Shown here: positions 57,155 through 64,000 of the stretch, piece by piece
Numbering within the stretch: the stretch's first letter is position 1
How the letters are laid out: every line of letters begins with the position of its first letter
Assembly: GCF_038006045.1 (NCBI RefSeq)
Contig: NZ_JBBOUK010000001.1
Span: 1,901,001 to 1,965,000, forward strand
DNA length: 64,000 nt
Source: Exiguobacterium sp. FSL W8-0210
GTDB lineage: Bacteria > Bacillota > Bacilli > Exiguobacteriales > Exiguobacteriaceae
Direction of reading: 5' to 3'
Made by a program: the position numbers and the translations under genes
Notes under the pieces: generated by a model
Databases searched by the model: none
Seen by the model: only the letters and a program-made list of their open reading frames with translations
Told to the model about the DNA's origin: nothing

Positions 57155-58558
57155 ATGCAACTCAAACGAGAGATGACGAGTCGACACCTGTTCATGATTT
57201 CACTCGGCGGAATCATCGGAACAGGCTTATTTTTAGGGTCAGGATTAACGATTTCACAAGCAGGACCTCTCGGGGCGGTCCTCAGTTACATCGTGGGTGG
57301 GACCATCATGTATCTGACGATGTTATGTCTAGGAGAATTAGCGGTCTATCTGCCGGTCTCGGGGTCATTTCAGACCTATACGACCCGCTTCATCGGACCA
57401 GGGGTCGGCTTTGCCGTCGGTTGGATTTATTGGCTCGGCTGGGCCGTGACGGTGGCACTCGAAATTACAGCTGCCGGCAGTTTGATGGACCGCTGGTTTC
57501 CGAACGTACCCGTTGTCGTCTGGTGTACCGTCTTTACGGTCTTACTGTTCGGTCTGAATGCCGTCTCCGCCAAAGCATTCGGTGAAGCTGAATTCTGGTT
57601 CTCGAGTTTGAAGGTCCTCGCGATCCTGTTCTTCATCATTTTAGGTGGCGCTGCTTGGTTCGGCTGGTTACCGATGGAAGCAGATCGTCCGACATCGTTA
57701 TTTGCGAATTTTACGGCAAGCGGTTGGTTTCCAAACGGGATTCTCGGTGTCTTGACGACGATGATTGCCGTCAACTTCGCCTTCCAAGGAACGGAATTGA
57801 TCGGTGTTGCGGCTGGGGAGTCCGACACGCCCGAAAAATCGATTCCAAAAGCCATCCGCAATACAGTCTGGCGGACGTTCATCTTCTTCGTCTTATCGAT
57901 TACGATCGTTGGTGCATTAATTCCGTATGAATCAGCTGGCGGAGTCAGCAGTCCGTTCATCATGGTCTTTGATGCGATCGGTATTCCGTACGCTGCTGAT
58001 TTGATGAACATCGTCGTCTTGACGGCACTATTGTCCGTCGGAAACTCCGGATTATATGCGGCGACTCGGATGTTATGGGCAATGGCGCAAGAAGGGATGA
58101 TTTCAAAGAAATTATCTTACGTCAATGCACGTGGTGTGCCGATGCGGGCGTTGCTCTTTACGATGATGTTCGCGATGTTATCGCTTCTGACCGCATTTTT
58201 TGCAGAAGATACCGTCTTCATTTGGCTCTTGTCCTTAGCCGGACTCGGGGCTCAAGTCGGCTGGATTTCAATCTCTGCTTCGCAGCTTGCATTTCGTCGT
58301 CAGTTCGTCCGAAACGGACACGATGTATCCGAACTGAAATTCAAGACACCACTCTATCCGGTGTTACCACTGATTTCGTTGACACTTAACGTCGTCGTCC
58401 TCGTCAGTCTTGCGTTTCAAGCGGATCAACGAATCGCTCTATACATCGGTGTTCCTTTCTTCCTTGTCATGTGGGGAAGTTATCATCTCTTCGTCAAAGG
58501 AAAACATCTATCCGCTCAAAGCGACATCCGTGTCGCCCCTTCTCAACTCGAAGAATAA
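57155..58558 (+). CDS. APC-family amino acid permease
   Basis: A 467-residue secondary transporter with about 12 membrane segments. The first segment has the family signature SLGGIIGTGLFLGSGLTI, and ESDTPEKSIPKAIR follows the sixth. It is close to the YbxG/MmuP/arginine permease group; the substrate cannot be read from the sequence. The ATG at MQLKREMTSRHLF has GGGGGAA upstream; a TTG eight codons earlier was rejected. Confidence 0.92.
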   Translation: MQLKREMTSRHLFMISLGGIIGTGLFLGSGLTISQAGPLGAVLSYIVGGTIMYLTMLCLGELAVYLPVSGSFQTYTTRFIGPGVGFAVGWIYWLGWAVTVALEITAAGSLMDRWFPNVPVVVWCTVFTVLLFGLNAVSAKAFGEAEFWFSSLKVLAILFFIILGGAAWFGWLPMEADRPTSLFANFTASGWFPNGILGVLTTMIAVNFAFQGTELIGVAAGESDTPEKSIPKAIRNTVWRTFIFFVLSITIVGALIPYESAGGVSSPFIMVFDAIGIPYAADLMNIVVLTALLSVGNSGLYAATRMLWAMAQEGMISKKLSYVNARGVPMRALLFTMMFAMLSLLTAFFAEDTVFIWLLSLAGLGAQVGWISISASQLAFRRQFVRNGHDVSELKFKTPLYPVLPLISLTLNVVVLVSLAFQADQRIALYIGVPFFLVMWGSYHLFVKGKHLSAQSDIRVAPSQLEE

Positions 58559-58568
58559 TTTCATCTAA

Positions 58569-58600
58569 AAAGAGGCCGCGGAGTCATCCACGGCCTCTTT
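58569..58600. terminator. Bidirectional terminator between the permease gene and thiN
   Basis: AAAGAGGCCG and CGGCCTCTTT pair, with GGA/TCC inside and one mismatch, around GTCA. The permease and thiN converge on it. Confidence 0.85.
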
Positions 58601-58612
58601 CCTATGATTGTG

Positions 58613-59215
58613 CTATTCCTTAAGCGTCCGCATCATCAATAGTTCTCCATGATGGAGCTCTACCTTCGCTTCTGACGCACACCATTCATTACTGACGGTC
58701 AAGGAACCTCCGACCGGTACTGGATGTGCATCAAGTGGATATTTGACTCCGGATAAGCTTAAAGTCGATGGTACGAGTGGAATGAACGAAAGATAATGAT
58801 AGCTCCCTGCTTCGACTGCATACGTTCCCTCAGCCAAGTATCGTACCTCTTCTCGTTTCGTCACGAGTCGTGCCTCTGGGTATCGCTTCAATAGATATAC
58901 ATTTTGGACGGTCATGTCGAGCCGCCCACCTGTCGCCCCGATAATGAAGGTATCCTCAAACTGTTTCTTCTCTGAGACTGTACGAAGTGCCAGTTCGAGA
59001 TCCGTTTCATCTTTCTCGGCCGGATGAACGATTGCCCCTTCTGGTACATAACCAAGAGAATCAAAATCACCAATCGTCAGGTCGCATGTCAGCCCAAACG
59101 ATTCAATCGTCTGAACACCACCGTCGACACCGACGATAAAGTCACCTGGCTGACAAAACGTCCGTAAATCCGGCGCTTCTTCTCGCGGACCGGCACAGAC
59201 GAGAATCGCCCGCAT
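58613..59215 (-). CDS. thiN: Thiamine pyrophosphokinase ThiN
   Basis: Converts thiamine to TPP. The 200-residue protein has the acidic active site IVGVDGGVQTIESFG, TIGDFDSLG and the EKDETDLELAL segment. The start is MRAILVCAGP, with GAGGTG six bases upstream; the longer frame overlaps thiT. It is paired with the thiamine transporter gene under one riboswitch. Confidence 0.94.
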   Translation of the reverse strand: MRAILVCAGPREEAPDLRTFCQPGDFIVGVDGGVQTIESFGLTCDLTIGDFDSLGYVPEGAIVHPAEKDETDLELALRTVSEKKQFEDTFIIGATGGRLDMTVQNVYLLKRYPEARLVTKREEVRYLAEGTYAVEAGSYHYLSFIPLVPSTLSLSGVKYPLDAHPVPVGGSLTVSNEWCASEAKVELHHGELLMMRTLKE

Positions 59216-59216
59216 C

Positions 59217-59777
59217 TCAGACACCTCGTGCCGAATAACGGAGTAAGCGTGGCGCAGTCGTAAATAAAAGACCCGCAACGACACCACAAAGAACGTAAGA
59301 CGGTACCATGTATGTCGCGTTATAAATCAATGAATACGGTACGACTGGACCTTCGGCATACTCGGCAAAAAAGACGATTCCACTGATGACATGACAGATA
59401 TAGCGGAGTCCTGCGCCTAATAACGTCGCCAGGAGAACGAACGCCATCAAGCTTTTCTTTTGTCCATTGCGCGCGGCTAGTCTGACTTGACGCGCGAACA
59501 GACCACTTAATCCGACGACACCATACGCAATCGTATAGTCAAGCATCGGTTGAACAATCGTCAAGACTTGTGGAGCGAACATCAATTGAATCGTACCCAC
59601 AAGCGCTCCCGTGACGACCCCTCCGACGACACCGTGGCGAAATGCCATGACGAAGATCGGTAACATCGCTAAGCTGATTGAGCCTCCTTGTGGCATTTTG
59701 AATGGAATCAGTAAATCAAAGACGACTCCGAGACTGGCGAAGATGGCAATTTCCATCATCACTTGTAACCGTTTCAT
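59217..59777 (-). CDS. thiT: ECF transporter thiamine-binding subunit ThiT
   Basis: The substrate-binding membrane subunit of the energy-coupling-factor thiamine transporter. The 186-residue protein has about six membrane segments and the pattern FKMPQGGSISLAMLPIFVMAFRHG, as in YuaJ/ThiT. The start at MKRLQVMMEIAIF has GGAGG eight bases upstream; the longer frame runs into the riboswitch. The ECF ATPases are elsewhere. Confidence 0.93.
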   Translation of the reverse strand: MKRLQVMMEIAIFASLGVVFDLLIPFKMPQGGSISLAMLPIFVMAFRHGVVGGVVTGALVGTIQLMFAPQVLTIVQPMLDYTIAYGVVGLSGLFARQVRLAARNGQKKSLMAFVLLATLLGAGLRYICHVISGIVFFAEYAEGPVVPYSLIYNATYMVPSYVLCGVVAGLLFTTAPRLLRYSARGV

Positions 59778-59810
59778 GCTATTTTCCTCCTTCATTGTAC
59801 GAGAGGACGC

Positions 59811-59841
59811 AAAAAGGCAGTACGACGAACGCCGTACTGCC
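59811..59841 (-). terminator. Riboswitch expression-platform terminator
   Basis: GGCAGTACG and CGTACTGCC form a 9-bp stem around GCGTTCGT, followed by TTTTT on the minus strand, directly after the TPP aptamer and before thiT. It is the expected off state when TPP is bound. Confidence 0.88.
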
Positions 59842-59849
59842 TGCGTGCG

Positions 59850-59943
59850 CCACATCCCTACGTCCGTTTGAACGGAACAGGTTCGAAGGGTTAAAGTCTA
59901 AAAGACTCCTCTCAGCCGCTTTTCAAGCGACACCCCTTGCGGT
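59850..59943 (-). ncRNA. TPP riboswitch
   Basis: The minus strand shows the conserved TPP aptamer elements in order: AAGGGGTG, GGCTGAGAGGA, ACCCTTCGAACCTG and ACGTAGGGATG. A terminator follows and then thiT-thiN, so thiamine uptake and activation are turned off by TPP. Confidence 0.93.
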
Positions 59944-59968
59944 CATCATATTTCGTTTTCTCGTTCTT

Positions 59969-59974
59969 ATTATA
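59969..59974 (-). promoter_or_regulatory. -10 box of the riboswitch promoter, overlapping the rpe stop codon
   Basis: A perfect TATAAT on the minus strand covers the TAA stop of rpe. The predicted start point is about 20 bases before the aptamer. No good -35 box lies 17 bases upstream (TAGCAT or nearby), so it may be weak or activated. Confidence 0.5.
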
Positions 59975-60626
59975 CGGCAGCCCCTTGACGAATGCTAGTG
60001 ATCGCTTCCGCATAATCTGGTGCATTGTAGATTGCTGATCCTGCGACGAGAACGTTCGCACCGTTATCGATGCAAAGCTTTGCCGTTTCCGGATTGACGC
60101 CACCGTCAATCTCGATTTCAAATGTCAGACCACGATCTGCTTTCATTTGCGCAAGTGCTGCGAGTTTCGGCATGACACGCTCGATGAAGGCTTGTCCGCC
60201 GAAGCCCGGATTGACCGTCATCAATAAAACCATATCGACATCCTCAAGGACGTGTTCAATCGTTGATAATGGCGTATGGGGATTCAAGACGACTCCTGCC
60301 TTTGCGCCCGCTGCTTTGATTTGTTGCAAGACACGATGGACATGATTCGTCGCTTCGACGTGGAACGTCACGATGTCCGCCCCTGCTTTGACGAAATCCT
60401 CGACGAAACGTTCTGGCTGGTCAATCATCAAATGGACATCGAGAATCATATCCGTCTTTTGACGTAAGCTGCTAAGCACAGGTAATCCAAATGAGATGTT
60501 CGGTACGAACTGACCGTCCATGACATCAAAATGGATATAGTCCGCGCCTGCTGCTTCGACTGCTTTAACATCGCGTTCGAGATTCGCAAAATCTGCTGAT
60601 AAGATAGATGGTGCAATTTTAATCAT
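59970..60626 (-). CDS. rpe: Ribulose-phosphate 3-epimerase
   Basis: Pentose phosphate enzyme, 218 residues, TIM barrel. The start [16 protein letters not shown], the metal-site [12 protein letters not shown], the VHLMI turn and NPGFGGQ are typical. GGAGG lies eight bases before the ATG chosen. It overlaps neither neighbour and follows rsgA closely. Confidence 0.96.
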   Translation of the reverse strand: MIKIAPSILSADFANLERDVKAVEAAGADYIHFDVMDGQFVPNISFGLPVLSSLRQKTDMILDVHLMIDQPERFVEDFVKAGADIVTFHVEATNHVHRVLQQIKAAGAKAGVVLNPHTPLSTIEHVLEDVDMVLLMTVNPGFGGQAFIERVMPKLAALAQMKADRGLTFEIEIDGGVNPETAKLCIDNGANVLVAGSAIYNAPDYAEAITSIRQGAAV

Positions 60627-60628
60627 CT

Positions 60629-61534
60629 TCAATACCTCCGGGCTCGATTCTTGATTTCGTCTATAAACATACCATAGTTCTCATAACGAGAGGACATGAT
60701 TTCTTGGGCTTCGACGGCTTCCTTGACGGCACAACCGGGTTCATTCAAATGCAAGCAACCTCGGTATTTGCAATCATCTTGTACAGCCACGAATTCAGGG
60801 AAACTCCACCGTACATCCTCGATTTCCATATCATACGGAAAATCGAGGTTCGAGAAACCTGGCGTATCGGCAATCAATCCTTCGGCAAGCGGCATCAATG
60901 TGACGTGGCGCGTCGTATGACGTCCGCGTCCGAGTGATTTCGAGATCGCACTTGTTTCTAAATCAAGAGAGGGTTCCAGTGCATTGAGCAATGAACTTTT
61001 CCCGACACCGGATTGTCCGGCGAGAACGCTCGTTTTTCCAGCAAGTAACGGACGGACTTGCTCAACACCTGCCAACGTCTCACTTGATGTCTCGATGACC
61101 GTATACCCAATCTTCCGGTAAGCGGCAATGGCGTCTCGGACAGCCGGTCCTTTAACATCGTCCAGCAAATCCATCTTCGTCAACAGGATGACGGGTTGAA
61201 TTTCCTTCGCTTCGATCAAAACGAGAAATCGGTCGAGCAAGTGCGCTGAAAAATCAGGTTCTGCCGCCGAGACGACGAGCAATGCCTGGTCGATATTCGC
61301 GACTGGAGGGCGTACTAAAAAGTTGTCCCGCTCCTTCACTTCGAGAATGTACCCGGTCTCACTTTCGATATGAAGCACGACTTCATCTCCGACGACTGGA
61401 CTGATGCCGCGTTTTCGGAAATTTCCTCTTGCTCGTGAACGAACTTCTCCTTCTGGTGTCATGACATCATAAAAGCCGCCCTGCAGGCGTATGATCGTTC
61501 CTTCTCGATTCTCTTCGATGCGTTGTTCCGTCAT
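60629..61534 (-). CDS. rsgA: Ribosome small subunit-dependent GTPase RsgA (CpgA)
   Basis: A circularly permuted GTPase for 30S maturation. The 301-residue protein has an OB-fold N-terminus, then G4 LTKMD, G1 [12 protein letters not shown] and G3 DTPGFS, and a C-terminal zinc knuckle ([14 protein letters not shown]). The start is [12 protein letters not shown] with AGGAG upstream; a frame 41 residues longer lies inside prkC. Confidence 0.95.
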   Translation of the reverse strand: MTEQRIEENREGTIIRLQGGFYDVMTPEGEVRSRARGNFRKRGISPVVGDEVVLHIESETGYILEVKERDNFLVRPPVANIDQALLVVSAAEPDFSAHLLDRFLVLIEAKEIQPVILLTKMDLLDDVKGPAVRDAIAAYRKIGYTVIETSSETLAGVEQVRPLLAGKTSVLAGQSGVGKSSLLNALEPSLDLETSAISKSLGRGRHTTRHVTLMPLAEGLIADTPGFSNLDFPYDMEIEDVRWSFPEFVAVQDDCKYRGCLHLNEPGCAVKEAVEAQEIMSSRYENYGMFIDEIKNRARRY

Positions 61535-61559
61535 CCTATGCACTCCTTTTTTATCACAT

Positions 61560-63494
61560 TCATTGTGCGTCTTTTGCTTGATTGTACGTGATGGTTTTTG
61601 AACGATACACCGTATCGTCTTTATAGATCGTAATTTTGCCTTCTTCTCCCGGATCAATCGTTAATGGCACGTCGAATGTCTCATCTTGATCAATTGATTC
61701 CTCGATGACGGTCCGCTTCCCTTTCGCGTCTTCCGTCTCGATTCGGATGACTTGTTTCGGCGGAGCCTCTTCTTCATCTTCACTAACAGCATCATAGACG
61801 ACCTTTTCAGGGAACGTCGCCGTCACTGTTTTTTCTTCCTCACCTTTAGAGATGAAGACCGTCACGGAGTCGTTCGGCTCGACTTGTGCGCCAGCTTGTG
61901 GGAATTGACGGATGACTTGATCGAGTTTGACATCGCTAGAAAATTCTTGTTCGAACGTTCCGTCTAATCCTACTTTATCGAGATAAGCTTTTGCTTCATC
62001 ACTCGATAAATTCGTCAAATCCTTCAACTCGAAAGAAGACGTCCCCTCAGATACAGTAATCGTAATCGTTTGTTCTTTCGCAATGACCTCCGTTCCAGCA
62101 GAGATCGATTGCCGGATCACATTTCCTCGCGCGATTTCATCCGACTTCTCTCGCTCGACTTCGACTTTTGCGAATCCTGCTTCTTTTAGCGTTGCAATTG
62201 CTTCTTTTTCAGCTTCATCCGTCACATCCGATACCTCAACCGGAGCGCTACCAGTAGAAACGACCAAATTGACTGTCGAGCCCTTCTTGACCTGTGCTTT
62301 TTCACGAGGCGTTTGACTGATGACATCGCCTTCTTCGACCGTATCGCTACTCCGTTCCGTTGTCTCGACGACAAATCCAAGTTTCTCAAGCTTCGTTTCC
62401 GCATCGTCTCCATCCGTCTTGACGACAGATGGTACGGTGACCGTTGGATCCGGCCACATCGCGAACGTCGTAGCCGCCCCACCCAGTAAAAGGAGTAACA
62501 AGAGGATGATCCACCAGCGTTTTTTCTTTTTCTTTTCCGGTGTTTTCGGTTGAACAGTTGCGACGGCGGGTGATTCTAGTTCCGCTTTTGATTCTTCTGG
62601 CACTTGGACAGGTAATAAAACCATTGTCTTTTCCATCTCATCCTCTTCTGCACCTCGGATGCTTTCACTTGCCCGTTCGTCAGACAACGCCGTCACCATA
62701 TCTGCCTTAAAGGCTGCGACGGACTGTTGACGGTCATGCGGTGCTTTCGCGAGCGCCTGCATGATACAGTTCTCGAGTGCTTGCGGCACTTTCGGATTCA
62801 AGACGGATGGGCGACGCGGTGTATCTTGCAGATGCTTTAAAGCGATCGCAACCGGTGAATCACCTTCGAACGGGACTTGTCCTGTGACGAGTTCGTATAA
62901 GACAGCACCAAGCGAATAGATATCCGACTTCTCATCCGCAAATTTACCTTTTGCTTGTTCCGGTGAAAAGTAATGCACGGACCCAAGAACGGACATCGTA
63001 TGCGTCAGCGTCGCATTCGACATCGCCACAGCGATTCCGAAATCCGTTACTTTGACGGTACCATCTTCTCGAATCAACATGTTTTGCGGTTTGATATCGC
63101 GATGGATGATCCGGTGTGCATGGGCGTGATCAATCGCATCACAAATTTGAGCGATGATATCGACGGCCTGCGGCACAGGTAATGCTTGATTTTCACAAAA
63201 TGTTTTTAATGTCATACCATCGATATACTCCATGACGATGTAATAGATGGCATCTTCTTCGCCTACATCATAGACGGCAACGATGTTTGGATGATTCAAG
63301 CTGGTAGCAGCATGCGCTTCACGTTCGAATCGACGAATGAACTGTTCGTCATGCGAAAATTCAGTCCGTAAAATCTTAATGGCAACATGACGCTTTAAAA
63401 TCTCATCATAGGCTTGATAGACATTCGCCATCCCGCCACTTCCAACTAGCCGTTCTATGCGGTAGCGGTCATTTAATCGATCTCCGTATCGCAT
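61560..63494 (-). CDS. prkC: PASTA-domain Ser/Thr protein kinase PrkC
   Basis: A membrane kinase that senses peptidoglycan fragments. The 644-residue protein has a kinase domain at about 10-270 (Lys40, catalytic Asp133 in HRDIKPQN, DFG at 151-153), an intracellular linker, one membrane helix at about 327-346, three PASTA domains (about 352-560) and a short C-terminal domain. It is followed by rsgA and preceded by prpC. Confidence 0.96.
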   Translation of the reverse strand: MRYGDRLNDRYRIERLVGSGGMANVYQAYDEILKRHVAIKILRTEFSHDEQFIRRFEREAHAATSLNHPNIVAVYDVGEEDAIYYIVMEYIDGMTLKTFCENQALPVPQAVDIIAQICDAIDHAHAHRIIHRDIKPQNMLIREDGTVKVTDFGIAVAMSNATLTHTMSVLGSVHYFSPEQAKGKFADEKSDIYSLGAVLYELVTGQVPFEGDSPVAIALKHLQDTPRRPSVLNPKVPQALENCIMQALAKAPHDRQQSVAAFKADMVTALSDERASESIRGAEEDEMEKTMVLLPVQVPEESKAELESPAVATVQPKTPEKKKKKRWWIILLLLLLLGGAATTFAMWPDPTVTVPSVVKTDGDDAETKLEKLGFVVETTERSSDTVEEGDVISQTPREKAQVKKGSTVNLVVSTGSAPVEVSDVTDEAEKEAIATLKEAGFAKVEVEREKSDEIARGNVIRQSISAGTEVIAKEQTITITVSEGTSSFELKDLTNLSSDEAKAYLDKVGLDGTFEQEFSSDVKLDQVIRQFPQAGAQVEPNDSVTVFISKGEEEKTVTATFPEKVVYDAVSEDEEEAPPKQVIRIETEDAKGKRTVIEESIDQDETFDVPLTIDPGEEGKITIYKDDTVYRSKTITYNQAKDAQ

Positions 63495-63496
63495 AT

Positions 63497-64000
63497 TCAG
63501 ACCCTCTTTCTTTCTTTGAACCGGATGGCGGCAATCGTAATGTTATCCGCGCCTCCTCGAGCATTCGCTTCTTTCACCAATCGTCCAACGATCTCATCAA
63601 GCGGCTCATCCTGTAAGATGATCTGTTCGATGACATCATCTGGCACTTCATCGGTCAACCCGTCACTACAGACGAGGACGAGGTCATAGTCTGGAGCATC
63701 TCTGACTTGAATGTCGACTTCGACTGTTTCGTTCGAGCCGACCGACCGTGTGATGACATTCTTACGTGGATGATTTTCGACTTCCTCATCCGAAAGTTCC
63801 CCCATTTGTCGTAACATGTTGACGTAAGAATGATCATCCGTCAATTGTTTTAACGCCGTACCTTCAAGGGCATAGACTCTGCTATCCCCAACATGACCGA
63901 TGACGAGCAACTCCTCGACCCAGCATACGCAGGCAATGGTCGTTCCGACGATGGCAAGTTGCTCTTCTTTTGAAAACTGAAGAATCCGGGCATTTGCCTC
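63497..64000 (-). CDS. prpC: PP2C-type protein phosphatase PrpC, C-terminal part (cut by window end)
   Basis: The frame stays open to the window end, giving 167 codons (504 bases including the stop). It contains the PP2C core motif LLVIGHVGDSRVYALEG, then VLVCSDGLTDEV and ARGGADNITIAAIRF. The N-terminal part lies outside the window. It reverses phosphorylation by PrkC, and the gap to prkC is two bases. Confidence 0.92.
   Translation of the reverse strand, partial: EANARILQFSKEEQLAIVGTTIACVCWVEELLVIGHVGDSRVYALEGTALKQLTDDHSYVNMLRQMGELSDEEVENHPRKNVITRSVGSNETVEVDIQVRDAPDYDLVLVCSDGLTDEVPDDVIEQIILQDEPLDEIVGRLVKEANARGGADNITIAAIRFKERKRV

Noticed and set aside
57427..58011. Long open frame opposite the amino-acid permease
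   Set aside because: It is wholly antisense to a clear 12-helix transporter, has no ribosome binding site and its protein matches no family I know.
1..64000. CRISPR arrays, rRNA, tRNA genes or prophage
   Set aside because: No regularly spaced repeats, cloverleaf-like sequences, rRNA motifs or phage structural genes were noticed.

Overview
The window reads as a chromosomal segment of a low-GC, motile, aerobic Firmicute of the Bacillales. Gene content and order match the Bacillus subtilis block from prpC through recG, smc, ffh, rpsP, rplS, rnhB, sucCD, topA and codY to the fla/che operon almost gene for gene. Absence of spoVM from its usual place, absence of cheB from the fla/che operon, and the general look of the proteins make Exiguobacterium the best guess. 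The genus is inference from recognition; no search was run. Nearly every gene is on the minus strand, so the text below describes transcription from high to low coordinates.

Region 1 (63.9-56 kb): prpC (cut by the window end), prkC, rsgA, rpe, then a TPP-riboswitch-controlled thiT-thiN pair. An amino-acid permease under a perfect cre site and rpmB lie on the plus strand. The yloU-fakA pair follows. Region 2 (54.4-46.3 kb): serine dehydratase sdaAB-sdaAA, recG, the FapR-controlled fapR-plsX-fabD-fabG lipid operon, acpP and rnc. A small plus-strand DUF1128 gene interrupts the usual rnc-smc link. Region 3 (46-37 kb): smc-ftsY, ylxM-ffh (protein targeting), rpsP-rimM-trmD and rplS (translation). 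Region 4 (37-27 kb): lepB, rbgA, rnhB, a FliK-C-like/FlhB-C-like pair (ylqG-ylqH), sucCD under a probable cre site, dprA, topA and trmFO. Region 5 (27-23.5 kb): xerC-hslV-hslU-codY.

Region 6 (23.5-21.8 kb) is a 1.68-kb IS1182-type insertion sequence sitting in the codY terminator. It has recognisable inverted ends, and its transposase is broken by an 11-bp tandem duplication that separates the catalytic D, D and E. Region 7 (21.8 kb to the left edge) is one fla/che operon of about 27 genes, flgB to cheA, ending in the first codons of cheW. It covers basal body, export gate, ATPase, hook and hook-length control, switch (FliG/FliM/FliY), CheY/CheA, and the polar-number regulators FlhF/FlhG. It starts from a good sigma-A promoter followed by a CodY-box-like sequence, so CodY encoded next door may repress it.

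No rRNA, tRNA or CRISPR array was seen. I found no clearly undescribed defence or mobile system. The items most worth a second look are the IS junction and broken transposase, the detached FliK/FlhB-like pair, the nested or overlapping promoters, and the missing cheB and khpA. Several start codons were moved downstream from the longest reading frame to the ATG, GTG or TTG with a properly spaced Shine-Dalgarno sequence; each entry says so.
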